From an uncultured Bacteroidales bacterium (GTDB lineage Bacteria > Bacteroidota > Bacteroidia > Bacteroidales > F082), in assembly GCA_900317155.1 (NCBI GenBank), contig ONFO01000023.1, forward strand, positions 1 to 51,968: 51,968 bases of DNA, given 5' to 3'. The position numbers and the translations under genes were made by a program. Of the stretch, positions 9,920-18,836 are shown piece by piece. The notes below the pieces were generated by a model that saw nothing but the letters and a program-made list of their open reading frames with translations, had not been told where the DNA came from and did no database searches. Within the stretch, counting starts at the first letter, position 1, and the number at the start of each line of letters is the position of its first letter.

Positions 9920-12900
9920 ATGAAACTAAGAAAAACAACATTTTTTGCCATTCTATCTTTGGTTGCTTTTTATTCCTGCAAGAAAGACACCGACGTCAAT
10001 ATGGAATCCTTCAAGATAGTGAAGGAAGTGGAAAAGGTGACCGCAGGCACCACCAGTGCCACCATTACGGGAATGTACGAATATTCCGGCCGAATAGACG
10101 GCATCAAAGTGAGGGTGGGGACGAGCGAGCAGCTGTTTGGATCCGACGTGTATGTGGCCGAAATGAGCGGAAAAGCCTATTCGGTGAACATCACAGGCTT
10201 GCGTTCGGGTACCAAGTACCATTACCGTTACGAGATAGATTATGGCGCGAAGGAGGATTATCTGACTGAGATTTACGATTTCACTACGCTTTCGGAAGCA
10301 CCTACTGTGAAAATCTTGGCAATTGATCCATTGAATAACGACAGCACTTCCTTCGCAATCACTTGTATGGTGGTTGATGCCAACGGCGGCCCAAATTTGC
10401 CTGAGTATGTGACCGAGTGCGGCATCTGCTGGAACAACTACCCCAATGGCAATCCGACGTTGGATGATGAGAAGCATCCTTATACGGACGTGAACAACCC
10501 ATACACCATAAGGATGGAGAACCTGCCTACAAGAACAGTCTACCATGTGAAGGCTTACGCGAAAAGTTCAGCAGGCACTGGGTTTAGCGAGAAAGAGAGT
10601 TTCCGCACGGGCGGTGAAACCACAAAGCCTCAAGTGTCGACGGTTGAAGTGAGTAATGTGACCTATAACGCAGCTACCTGCCTATGCAACGTGAGCAGCG
10701 ACGGTGGCCTCGAACTCACGGAGCGCGGTGTGTGTTGGGGCCTCGAACCCGACCCGACCGTCAACGTGCATAAAGTCACAGCCGAGGGCACGGAGACAGG
10801 CAATTACACCGTGACCATCGAGGGGTTGAACCCCAACGCGGACTATCATGTGCGTGCCTACGCCATCAATGAGAAAGGTATCGCCTACGGAGAGGATTTG
10901 CCTTTCACCACTACCGATGGAAAGCCAACGGTGACCACCTCTGGCATAACAGAGATTACCTCAACGAGTGCTAAAGGTGGTGGTGAGGTGACCGACCAAG
11001 GCGCAGACCCGGTGACCGAACGTGGCATTTGCTGGAGCACAAGCCATGAGCCGATGGCTACGGGCAATCATGCGACTAGCGGCACGGGAACCGGCAGCTT
11101 CATTTGCGATATGACCAACCTTACACCTAACCAAACCTACTATGTGCGTGCCTACGCCACCAACAGTAAAGGAACGGCGTATGGCGATGAAGTGGATTTC
11201 ATGGCCATGGAAGGCCTGCCCTCAGTGGAGACCGTCGATGTGACCAATGTTACCACATCGAGCGCAAAAGTTAACTATAAGGTAACCATTGAAGGCGGTC
11301 TTGAAGTGGATGAGCACGGCATCTGCTGGAGCGAATCCAATACCATACCGACCATTAATGACCACTATGTGAGCGGCGGCAATGGCACAGGAACGTTCTC
11401 CGTAGACCTGACCGGACTCAACCCGGGCACCAAGTACTATGTACGTGCTTACGCCAAGAACGAGCAAGGTGGTGAGGCCTACGGCACTGCGAAGGATTTC
11501 ACCACGGAAGCCACATTGCCTACGGTGACCACCGATGGCATAGAAGGCACAACAGCCCACGGCACCGTGAGTGCTGACGGTGGTAAACCGGTGACCGAAC
11601 GCGGCATCTGCTGGGGACTGAACCACAACCCGACTACTGCCGACCTACATGATAGCAATGGCACTGGTTTAGGCAGTTACGCCGTACCGTTGACCGACCT
11701 CCAACCTGGCAAGACCTACTATTACCGCGCCTATGCCACCAATGAAATGGGTACGGCATACGGCCTTGAAGGACCGCCTTTGGTAGTGGAAGCCAACCCG
11801 CCCACGGTGAACACTGGCGAGGTGAGCAACATACAGCAGACCACGGCACAAGGCAGCGGCAACGTGACCGACGGCGGTGGTGCCGAAGTGACGGAGCGTG
11901 GCGTGTGCTGGAGCACGAGCCCTAATCCGACCATAGCCAACAGCCATGCCGATGATGGAGTAGGGGGCTTGGGCAACTTTACCGTACCCATGACCGGTCT
12001 GACAGCCAACACGCATTATTACGTTAGAGCATACGCCAAGAACAGGGAAGGAAAAATAGGCTATGGCAGCCAAACTGACTTCACCACCGCACAGAGCATT
12101 AGTGCCCCGACGGTGACGACAACAAGCCCCATAACGAACATTACCCAGACCACGGCCACAGGTGGCGGCAACGTAACGAATGACGGCGGCTCTCCTGTTA
12201 CCGAACGCGGCATCTGCTGGAGCACAAGCCATAACCCGACCATTAGCGGAAGCCACTCCAGTAATGGCACAGGCACAGGTGCATACCAGGTGAACATGAC
12301 GGGTCTAACTCCGGGTACGACTTATTATGTGAGAGCTTATGCCAAAAATAATGCTAATCTTATAGGCTATGGTACAGAAGTGCAGTTTACCACGCAGCAA
12401 CAGACGACCTATACAATAACCGTTTTGGCCAGCCCGAGCAACGGCGGCTCTGCGCACGTGGGCAGCCCCACAGGCCCGACCACAGGAACGTATACCAGCG
12501 GCCAGCAGTGTACGGTATATGCCGTGGCCAACACTAACTACACCTTCACCAATTGGACAGAGAACGGCCAAGTTGTACAAGGTGCAGGTGCCACCTATTC
12601 CTTCCCAGTGACAGCAAGCCGCACTTTGGTGGCGAACTTCATTACCAAGCCGACGGTGATAACGACCGACCCCGTGACGAACATACAGCAGACCACTGCC
12701 ACAGGCGGTGGCAACGTGACTAGCAGCGGAGGAGCGACGGTGACCGCGCGAGGCGTGTGCTGGAGCACGAGCTCTAACCCGACCATAAACAATAGCCACA
12801 CTACCGATGGCACGGGCACGGGCAATTTCACGAGCAGCATAACCGGCTTGACGGCAGGAACCCTCTATCATGTGCGTGCCTATGCCACCAACAGCGCTGG

Positions 12901-14581
12901 CACTGCATACGGTGCGGATGTGACCTTCACCACACAGCAAGTGCCGACCTACACCATAACCGTTTCCGCCAACCCAAGCAACGGCGGCTCTGCGCACGTG
13001 GGCAGCACCACGGGCCCGACCACAGGCACCTATACCAACGGCCAGCAGTGTACGGTATATGCCGTAGCCAACAGCAATTATACTTTCACCAACTGGACGG
13101 AAAACGGCCAAGTTGTACAAGGTGCAGGTGCTACCTATACCTTCCCAGTGACAGCAAACCGCACCTTGGTGGCGAACTTTATTACCGTTCCTACGGTGAT
13201 AACGACCGACCCCGTGACGAACATACAACAGACCACAGCCACAGGCGGAGGCAACGTGACCAACAGCGGAGGAGCCACCGTGACAGCGCGAGGCGTGTGC
13301 TGGAGCACGAGCTCTAATCCGACCATAAACAACAGCCACACTACCAACGGCACGGGAACGGGTATCTTCACGAGCAGCATAACCGGTTTGACGGCAGGAA
13401 CCCTCTATCATGTGCGTGCCTATGCCACCAACAGCGCTGGCACTGCATACGGTGCGGATGTGACTTTCACCACGCAGCAAGTGCCGACCTACACTATAAC
13501 CGTATATGCCAACCCGAGCAATGGTGGCTATGTGACTGGCGGCGGCACATACAATTATGGAACAACTGTAAACCTCACAGCCAATGCCTATAGCGGCTTC
13601 ACCTTCGGCCATTGGCAGGACGGAAATACCAATAACCCACGCACCATTACAGTGACTGGATATGCCACTTATACCGCCTATTTTGAAGCACAACCCCAAG
13701 CCCCCGAAGGCGCGATAAACGGCAAGTTCACCATAAATGCCAATGGCGACAAGGTGTACTTCTCGAAGGGCAACCTTCAATACAACAAGACAACACAAGT
13801 TTGGTCGTTTATGGAACACCAATATGATATTGTAGAAACTAATGAACAAAATGTTGGAGAGAACTATGCAAACCAAAATATCGTAAGTCTCTTCGGCTGG
13901 GGTACAAGCGGCTATCACGATTCAAATGACCCGTATAACGTGAACTATCAGCCTTGGTCGACTTCGAAATCCTCTGTAAATTTGTCATATAATTGGAATG
14001 GATATGGTCCATCGACGAATATGCCATCACCGAATTTGACGGGCAGTTCGGCAAACTATGACTGGGGCGTATACAACACGGTCTATAGTGGTAGTGTTGC
14101 TACCACAGGATGGAGGACATTGACTGGCGGGGACAATTTTAATAATAACGAAGAATGGTATTATGTATTCAATGGCCGAACGACTCCGAGTGGCATCCGC
14201 TACGCGAAGGCGGAAGTGAATGGGGTGAACGGCGTGATTCTGCTGCCAGACAATTGGAGCATTTCCTACTTCACGTTGAACAGTCCGAACACGCCTGATG
14301 CCAGCTTTAGTACCAACGTTATCACAGCCCAACAATGGAACATATTGGAGCAGTATGGAGTAGTCTTCCTTCCTGCAGCAGGCGATCGCAATGGGATTAC
14401 TGTCGAAGATGTGGGCAGCGATGGCTATTACTGGTCGGCCTCATCGGGTGGTAGCTTTAGCGAAAAAGCCTGCGGCGTGTGTTTCTTTAGGGGGATTGAT
14501 GCAATAGATCACTTCTTTGCGAGTGGCATCTACGACCGTTGCTATGGTCGGAGTGTACGTCTTGTTTGTCCTGCAAATTGA
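9920..14581 (+). CDS. Giant repeat lipoprotein with fibronectin-III-like and InlB B-like repeats (paralogue 3)
   Basis: A 1553-residue lipoprotein, 10 bp after paralogue 2; lipobox AFYSC with Cys20, then KKD. It has the shared N-terminal module (to about 130), then seven fibronectin-III-like repeats to about residue 830. Next come three modules starting YTITV (about 830, 1010 and 1190), with SNGG and FTNWTENG, typical of divergent InlB B-repeat domains. Two more fibronectin-like repeats alternate with these. The C-terminal domain (about 1265-1553) has FSKGNLQYNK, LFGWGTSGYH, GVILLPDNW and SVRLV, matching its two paralogues. The repeat part is clearly more GC-rich than paralogues 1 and 2, which suggests different histories for the repeat blocks. 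Inferred to be a long stalk-like surface protein. Confidence 0.85.
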   Translation: MKLRKTTFFAILSLVAFYSCKKDTDVNMESFKIVKEVEKVTAGTTSATITGMYEYSGRIDGIKVRVGTSEQLFGSDVYVAEMSGKAYSVNITGLRSGTKYHYRYEIDYGAKEDYLTEIYDFTTLSEAPTVKILAIDPLNNDSTSFAITCMVVDANGGPNLPEYVTECGICWNNYPNGNPTLDDEKHPYTDVNNPYTIRMENLPTRTVYHVKAYAKSSAGTGFSEKESFRTGGETTKPQVSTVEVSNVTYNAATCLCNVSSDGGLELTERGVCWGLEPDPTVNVHKVTAEGTETGNYTVTIEGLNPNADYHVRAYAINEKGIAYGEDLPFTTTDGKPTVTTSGITEITSTSAKGGGEVTDQGADPVTERGICWSTSHEPMATGNHATSGTGTGSFICDMTNLTPNQTYYVRAYATNSKGTAYGDEVDFMAMEGLPSVETVDVTNVTTSSAKVNYKVTIEGGLEVDEHGICWSESNTIPTINDHYVSGGNGTGTFSVDLTGLNPGTKYYVRAYAKNEQGGEAYGTAKDFTTEATLPTVTTDGIEGTTAHGTVSADGGKPVTERGICWGLNHNPTTADLHDSNGTGLGSYAVPLTDLQPGKTYYYRAYATNEMGTAYGLEGPPLVVEANPPTVNTGEVSNIQQTTAQGSGNVTDGGGAEVTERGVCWSTSPNPTIANSHADDGVGGLGNFTVPMTGLTANTHYYVRAYAKNREGKIGYGSQTDFTTAQSISAPTVTTTSPITNITQTTATGGGNVTNDGGSPVTERGICWSTSHNPTISGSHSSNGTGTGAYQVNMTGLTPGTTYYVRAYAKNNANLIGYGTEVQFTTQQQTTYTITVLASPSNGGSAHVGSPTGPTTGTYTSGQQCTVYAVANTNYTFTNWTENGQVVQGAGATYSFPVTASRTLVANFITKPTVITTDPVTNIQQTTATGGGNVTSSGGATVTARGVCWSTSSNPTINNSHTTDGTGTGNFTSSITGLTAGTLYHVRAYATNSAGTAYGADVTFTTQQVPTYTITVSANPSNGGSAHVGSTTGPTTGTYTNGQQCTVYAVANSNYTFTNWTENGQVVQGAGATYTFPVTANRTLVANFITVPTVITTDPVTNIQQTTATGGGNVTNSGGATVTARGVCWSTSSNPTINNSHTTNGTGTGIFTSSITGLTAGTLYHVRAYATNSAGTAYGADVTFTTQQVPTYTITVYANPSNGGYVTGGGTYNYGTTVNLTANAYSGFTFGHWQDGNTNNPRTITVTGYATYTAYFEAQPQAPEGAINGKFTINANGDKVYFSKGNLQYNKTTQVWSFMEHQYDIVETNEQNVGENYANQNIVSLFGWGTSGYHDSNDPYNVNYQPWSTSKSSVNLSYNWNGYGPSTNMPSPNLTGSSANYDWGVYNTVYSGSVATTGWRTLTGGDNFNNNEEWYYVFNGRTTPSGIRYAKAEVNGVNGVILLPDNWSISYFTLNSPNTPDASFSTNVITAQQWNILEQYGVVFLPAAGDRNGITVEDVGSDGYYWSASSGGSFSEKACGVCFFRGIDAIDHFFASGIYDRCYGRSVRLVCPAN
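12408..13487 (+). repeat. Two tandem 540-bp coding repeats
   Basis: Copies at 12408-12947 and 12948-13487 are almost identical. Each encodes one InlB B-like module plus one fibronectin-III-like repeat (180 residues). A third partial copy begins at 13488 and diverges after about 40 bp. The high identity suggests a recent in-frame duplication; copy number may vary between strains or be misassembled from short reads. Confidence 0.88.
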
Positions 14582-14601
14582 TTGATTCTTTGCCTCCGTT
14601 C

Positions 14602-14885
14602 CCCGTTCTCCCGAATTTGCAATTCGGGAGGCGAGAATATCAGCATTTGTAATGCGGAAAAACAACGATATGCGGCTGCCGTGGTACGACAGCCCTACAG
14701 CCCAACGGTGGGGTTGTAGGGCTGTCACAAGGTTGCTGAGCTTGTCGAAGCACCGTGGCAGCCGCAGGATTAATGGGAAATTGACTGCGTCGAATCTTCG
14801 ATTTCGTGGGGGATGGTTTGTGTTTGTTATGTTTGATGTTGGGCGGCTGGATAAACAGAATTGAATATAAGCATTTGCAATGCGG
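14602..14885. repeat. Hairpin-rich interspersed repeat, copy A
   Basis: First of three copies. It starts with a perfect 10-bp hairpin (ctcccgaatt-tgc-aattcgggag, 14608-14630), then a small hairpin gcatt-tgt-aatgc. A nested structure follows: outer arms GCGGCTGCC (14672-14680) and GGCAGCCGC (14757-14765) enclose arms at 14689-14703 and 14711-14725 that pair over 15 bp with one G-T. The copy shares its sequence with copy B up to about 14814. A further gcatt-tgc-aatgc hairpin lies at 14871-14883. It fills the gap between the lipoprotein cluster and the Abi gene. The structure suggests a REP or MITE-like element, or a structured RNA. Confidence 0.8.
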
Positions 14886-14946
14886 AACAAAAAAACAGAG
14901 TATTGTAGAGAAATTGTTGTAATTTTTAGGCGAAAAAAGAAATGAA

Positions 14947-15639
14947 ATGAAGTATTCGGATTTTGAGGAAGCCATGTCGCCCGAAAGGATGCGGAAATAT
15001 GTGCAAGCATGTTCTGGCGATACGAAACGTGCTATGACGCTCTATCGTTACAATTTAAAGCTTTCGCAGGAAATGTTCACATTTGTCAGTTGCTTTGAAG
15101 TGGCGCTGCGTAATCGTATTGACAAGCAGATGACCGCACAATTTGGTGGTGACTGGTTGCGTGATGCCATTTTGCCGAAGGGTGCTCTTTATTACGACCA
15201 CCGAGTGGACAAAACGCGTAAAATCATAGAGAAAGCATATAATGAATTGATGCGTAGCAACGCTTACTCCCATTCAAAACTACTTTCCGAAATGGAGTTT
15301 GGTGTTTGGAAATACATGTTTTCAAATGTGGTATATGCATTGATGGGTCAGATACTTTTGCGTATTTTCCCAAACAAACCCATATCGTCTCGACAACAAC
15401 AGTATGATAATTCCTATATTTTTCAGGAGCTGGACTATATCAATAAATTACGAAACAGAATAGCACACCATGATCCGATTTGCTTCAGTCGTCCAACTGC
15501 CACCATCGACACTTCCTATGCACTCAATCAATATAATCGGATGATGAAATTGTTCCAATGGATGGGTTTGGACGGAGCATCACTGATGTTTGGGCTTGAC
15601 CATGTGAATGATGCCTGTTCAAAAATTATGTGTTTGTAA
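14947..15639 (+). CDS. Abi-family (AbiD/AbiF-like) HEPN protein
   Basis: A 230-residue protein resembling the Abi_2 abortive-infection family. Landmarks are an N-terminal FEVALRNRID segment (about 50-59) and a C-terminal HEPN RNase-like motif, RNRIAH (Arg169 to His174, Rx4H), followed by HDPI. HEPN proteins of this type are often RNA-cleaving toxins activated during phage infection; activity here is inferred. ATG at 14947 follows an A-rich stretch. There is no protein antitoxin beside it: it stands alone between two copies of a hairpin-rich repeat. It is shorter than typical AbiD/F proteins (about 300 residues), lacking some N-terminal sequence. Confidence 0.75.
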   Translation: MKYSDFEEAMSPERMRKYVQACSGDTKRAMTLYRYNLKLSQEMFTFVSCFEVALRNRIDKQMTAQFGGDWLRDAILPKGALYYDHRVDKTRKIIEKAYNELMRSNAYSHSKLLSEMEFGVWKYMFSNVVYALMGQILLRIFPNKPISSRQQQYDNSYIFQELDYINKLRNRIAHHDPICFSRPTATIDTSYALNQYNRMMKLFQWMGLDGASLMFGLDHVNDACSKIMCL

Positions 15640-15668
15640 ACTGTTTTGAAAAAATCTGTCTTGAAAAA

Positions 15669-15699
15669 TTGCGAGATTCAAAAATAACATCTATTTTTG
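15669..15699 (+). promoter_or_regulatory. Putative promoter downstream of the Abi gene
   Basis: TTG (15669-15671), a 20-nt spacer and TATTTTTG (15692-15699) fit the Bacteroidetes consensus. It could serve the DUF4160-DUF2442 pair, but a terminator-like hairpin follows within 15 bp, so it may instead drive a very short RNA. Confidence 0.45.
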
Positions 15700-15710
15700 C
15701 ATCGTTGATT

Positions 15711-15750
15711 CCCGGCAGCCTCTGATTCGTCAAGCTGTCGGGTCTGTTTT
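15711..15750 (+). terminator. Terminator-like hairpin
   Basis: cccggcagc (15711-15719) pairs with gctgtcggg (15734-15742), nine pairs including one G-T, followed by tctgtttt. It lies 72 bp past the Abi stop codon and may terminate that gene. Confidence 0.55.
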
Positions 15751-15777
15751 ATATAGTAATTGCGAGTTTAGGAAAAT

Positions 15778-15962
15778 CCCATTCTCCCAAATTTGCAATT
15801 TCGAGAGGCGAGAATATCAGCATTTGCAATGCGGAAAAACAACAATAAGCGGCTGCCGTGGTACGACAGTCCTTGAGGGTAGGGCGTAGGGTTGTCACAA
15901 GGTTGTTGGGCTTGTCGAAGCATTGTGGCAGCCGCAGGATTAATGGGAAATTCGTGGGGGAT
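15778..15962. repeat. Hairpin-rich interspersed repeat, copy B
   Basis: Same order of elements as copy A: the aatttgcaattt palindrome, gcatt-tgc-aatgc, the GCGGCTGCC/GGCAGCCGC outer arms, then gcaggattaatgggaaatt and cgtgggggat. The inner hairpin has diverged and pairs less well than in copy A. A stretch of 15 bp near the 3' end of copy A is absent here. Confidence 0.8.
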
Positions 15963-16023
15963 TTATGGCAAGTTTGGTTATTTTGTTTATTTTTGCAAAC
16001 GTATTCAAAATGAGTTGTAAGCC

Positions 16024-16326
16024 ATGCCGAAAATATATGAGTATTTGTGAATCATTTTCTTCCTGTATCCTAATGACCATGAGCCCATCCATGCCCATGC
16101 CATAAGCGGAGAATATGAAACCATTTTTGAGTTCCATTTTGAGAATGGCCAACTGAAAGAGATAAAAACCAGGAAGAAGAGAGGTAAGGAACACCTTCCA
16201 AAGGCAAAAATGGAACAAGCAAAGGAATTTGTGGAGCAGTTTGCCATTCAGATTGCCGAAAAATGGTATCGCTTCTACATCTTGAAAGAACCTCTTATTT
16301 GTGAGAAAATCAATAAAAAGATATGA
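16024..16326 (+). pseudogene. DUF4160 protein, interrupted by an in-frame TGA
   Basis: Reading from ATG 16024 gives MPKIYEYL, then TGA at 16048-16050, then in the same frame IIFFLYPNDHEPIHAHA and about 75 more residues to TGA at 16324. This matches DUF4160 proteins, which start MP-x-IY and carry a PIHVHV-like motif; at the stop position the family has Gly, so a single change GGA to TGA explains it. The rest of the frame is open over 300 bp and overlaps the next gene by ATGA, so the gene was recently intact. DUF4160 and DUF2442 genes are often paired and are suspected toxin-antitoxin-like modules. A sequencing error is an alternative explanation. Confidence 0.75.
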
Positions 16327-16595
16327 AAACCATAAACCGTTACAATGTCGTTGAAATAGAGCCTTGTGGCGAATACAAGCTTCGAGTCACTTTTGCCGAT
16401 GGGAAGTGTAACGTCGTTGATTTTGAACCGTATTTCATCAAACGGCCTCATCCGCAATACAACCAATATCACGATCCAGTCCGTTTCCTTGACTATAGAA
16501 TAGAGTATGGAAACCTTGTATGGGGCGATAATTGGGATTTGATGTTTGATCCGCTCAATCTTTATTATAACAATCTGTTCAAGAATTACAATTGA
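16323..16595 (+). CDS. DUF2442 family protein
   Basis: A 90-residue protein with the DUF2442 pattern: V-x-I-x-P beginning, then LRVTFADGKCNVVDFEPYF, and a closing NLVWGDNWDLMFDPLNLYYNN that matches the family's W-x-D-x-DL-x-P-x-LY end. It overlaps the upstream DUF4160 reading frame by 4 bp (ATGA), so translation is likely coupled; the TGA early in that gene may lower its expression. The family function is not established; pairing with DUF4160 suggests a two-component module of toxin-antitoxin type, and here the DUF4160 partner is broken. Confidence 0.75.
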   Translation: MKTINRYNVVEIEPCGEYKLRVTFADGKCNVVDFEPYFIKRPHPQYNQYHDPVRFLDYRIEYGNLVWGDNWDLMFDPLNLYYNNLFKNYN

Positions 16596-16622
16596 TTTAG
16601 CGAGAAACGGCCTTTGGGTCAC

Positions 16623-16673
16623 CCGTTCCCCCGTTCTCCAGAATTTGCAATTCGGCAGGCGAGAATATCAGCA
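16623..16673. repeat. Hairpin-rich interspersed repeat, copy C (truncated)
   Basis: Contains only the first 50 bp of the element: cgttctccagaatttgcaattcg, then aggcgagaatatcagcatt. It stops exactly at the stop codon of the minus-strand PEGA gene (16674-16676). Confidence 0.7.
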
Positions 16674-18815
16674 TTACCTCTTATGCTTCAAACAGAATCC
16701 CAAGCCAACCCTGAACTCTACCAGCTTCTTGTTGCTCGAAAATACTTCCACAACCGGAATCAGCACGTCGGTATTGAACACGATGTTGTAGATGCAACAT
16801 TGCACCCCAAGCGCGCCTTCAAAAGAGTTCCAACTGACGGGGTCGTTGATGACCCACGAGTCGTAATTGTTTTTCCATGCCTCGCGTCTGATGCCATAGC
16901 CTCCACCAACCCTTAGGTAAACAGGTCCCGCCACTTTCACGGCGACACCGAATAGAGCCGAGGCTCGAATGAGGGAACGCTCGTCTTGATAGGAGTCCTG
17001 CTGACTGTCGGTCGCTGTGTTGTTTTCGTTTGCCACAAGATAGGCGTTGAGCACCGAGTAGTCTTTTCTGAATAATTGGCTGATGAATTCACTGTTGGTC
17101 ATGATGTTGAAATACCATCCTGCCCGGCCACCCTTGGCGATATCTCCAATATTGAAACCGTAAGCGATTTTACCACCTTTGTTTACAAACCCTAAATTGC
17201 CCGTGAAGAAGAAGGCTCCGTTTTTCAAGAAAGAGCTTGGGCTTTGCATTTGGGGCACGATGCGAAGGTCGGAGATCTGGCAGTCTCTTGATACGTCGAT
17301 GTCTTGTTCCCCAACGGTCCATCCATATTCAGCTCTGAGTGTATGCGCTCCGTTGTAGATATACAGTTGTTGTGGGGCACGGCCCATGTATTCGCCGTCA
17401 AGGTAAAGCTTGGCATTCCTTTCCCCTGTTTCAACGTTTACGGTTTGGCCAAACGGAAATTCGAAGACGGGTTCCAAATTGTCGGGACTTAAAGTGATTT
17501 CTTCTTCCTTGCCGAAATGTCCAGGCCTTACAATGTAGATGGGATAGGTGCCGAAAGGCTTTTCCAGGGTCACTGGGGTCTTGCCAATGAAATTCATGTC
17601 CATATAGACTTGGTCGCCTGGCATGTCGGTGAGGATTGTAGCCACACACGAGCGTTTGAGCCTTAGGAAATAGGTCGTTTCAAACTCTTCTTCGACGTTG
17701 ATTTCGCATTTGAGCGTGGTGTGTAATTCCGCTGATAGCTCGAGCTGGTGGGCGCCAATCGACAAGCTGTCTACGGTGATGGGGGTGCGGCCGTATGCGA
17801 TGCCGTCGATGGTGACTGAGGCTTCAGGCGTTGCACTGATGGCGACCTTGCCTCTGATGGGATAGTGTCGTGTACGTTTGACCTGAAACGAAGTGTCTAT
17901 CACGTCTTGGCTGACGTTGCTGTTGTGCAGCCTTGCATAGGTCGAGCACATCTCGCTGGCATTATTGACGCTGACAAAGTGTTCCTTGATTTCTATTTGC
18001 GTCGAAGCCACAAGGGAATCGCCAGCTTTCAGTGCAACGTCGTATGTGCCTGGGACCATTTTCTCGCTTGTGTAGGGCACCTTGCCTTTGGGTTGACCGT
18101 CAACGTAGACCTCATAATCTGGACTTTCCTCCATGTCGTAGGCCTTCACAATCTTCATGTAACCATAGGCAGGATTTAGGTTCACGTGAATCGTGTCGAT
18201 TTGTCCTGAGGTGAGCGAAACGGTGCCTTCGGCAGCGTGGTAAAGCGGGTGCTTCATGGTCCATTGGTAATTTCCTGACAGGCTGGTGATGCTGTGGGTG
18301 CCGGTTCCGATGGAATCACCGTTGATGAAGAGGGTGGCGTCTTTGGGGTAAGGCAGGAAAACCATCTGGCATTTTCCGTAGGTCACAACCTCTTGGGGCA
18401 GTTCTTTCAACCCTACAATGCTGATTCGGTATGTGTTGAGGCTCTGTATGTTGCCTTTCAGCATTTCGGGGATGTTGAGGATGTAGTTGCCTAAAGTGTT
18501 ATGCTTGATTTTCAGGATTTTGATGCCAGGCGAAACCCAAAGGCAAATCTCGCCACCGTCTTTTCGGCGTTCGCGGATGACCGATCCCATGTCGCATTCG
18601 AACTGGAAGATGTCACGCTGCGGGTCGAGTATGTTTTGGGTCGAAATCCGGAGCACGGCACACTGCTGCCCTCCATTTATTTTTTCCGTAAGGATGGTCT
18701 TCCGTGCCGTCATGTCGTTTTGGAGAAGCTCCACACTGGTGACTTTGTAATCTTGCGAGAACAGTGTGAAACGGAATGCCAGTATCAGCATTGATAATAT
18801 GGACAGCCTTTTCAT
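16674..18815 (-). CDS. PEGA-domain protein with C-terminal outer-membrane barrel
   Basis: A 713-residue exported protein; signal peptide about residues 1-20 (ends TLFSQ). After an N-terminal beta-rich region (to about 150) come several PEGA modules between about 155 and 520, recognised by repeated short motifs such as ATLFINGDSIGTG, VYVDGQPKGKVPY, VTIDGIAYGRTPITV, VYMDMNFIGKTPVTL and LYLDGEYMGRAPQ. PEGA modules bind or contact surface polymers in the envelope. Residues about 525-713 form a barrel-like domain (GNLGFVNKGGKIAYGFNIG, YLRVGGGYG, GLGF) that resembles the caspase-partner protein at 3654-4463. It is the last gene of a four-gene minus-strand operon and starts 21 bp after the preceding stop. 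Probably anchored in the outer membrane with periplasmic or surface PEGA modules. Confidence 0.82.
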   Translation of the reverse strand: MKRLSILSMLILAFRFTLFSQDYKVTSVELLQNDMTARKTILTEKINGGQQCAVLRISTQNILDPQRDIFQFECDMGSVIRERRKDGGEICLWVSPGIKILKIKHNTLGNYILNIPEMLKGNIQSLNTYRISIVGLKELPQEVVTYGKCQMVFLPYPKDATLFINGDSIGTGTHSITSLSGNYQWTMKHPLYHAAEGTVSLTSGQIDTIHVNLNPAYGYMKIVKAYDMEESPDYEVYVDGQPKGKVPYTSEKMVPGTYDVALKAGDSLVASTQIEIKEHFVSVNNASEMCSTYARLHNSNVSQDVIDTSFQVKRTRHYPIRGKVAISATPEASVTIDGIAYGRTPITVDSLSIGAHQLELSAELHTTLKCEINVEEEFETTYFLRLKRSCVATILTDMPGDQVYMDMNFIGKTPVTLEKPFGTYPIYIVRPGHFGKEEEITLSPDNLEPVFEFPFGQTVNVETGERNAKLYLDGEYMGRAPQQLYIYNGAHTLRAEYGWTVGEQDIDVSRDCQISDLRIVPQMQSPSSFLKNGAFFFTGNLGFVNKGGKIAYGFNIGDIAKGGRAGWYFNIMTNSEFISQLFRKDYSVLNAYLVANENNTATDSQQDSYQDERSLIRASALFGVAVKVAGPVYLRVGGGYGIRREAWKNNYDSWVINDPVSWNSFEGALGVQCCIYNIVFNTDVLIPVVEVFSSNKKLVEFRVGLGFCLKHKR

Positions 18816-18836
18816 AATGATGAGGTTTTTGAGGAA

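Noticed and set aside
12408-13487. CRISPR-like regular spacing
   Set aside because: The units are 540 bp, in frame and coding; there are no short repeats with unique spacers here or anywhere else in the window.
12305-13918. 537-residue open frame on the minus strand
   Set aside because: It is the complement of the repeat region of the giant lipoprotein; its apparent repeats only mirror the sense repeats.
14652-14864. 70-residue open frame in repeat copy A
   Set aside because: It lies within the hairpin-rich repeat, has no family features, and is not kept open in copy B.
16005-16247. 80- and 92-residue minus-strand frames over the DUF4160 region
   Set aside because: They are antisense to a frame that matches DUF4160 over its whole length apart from one TGA.
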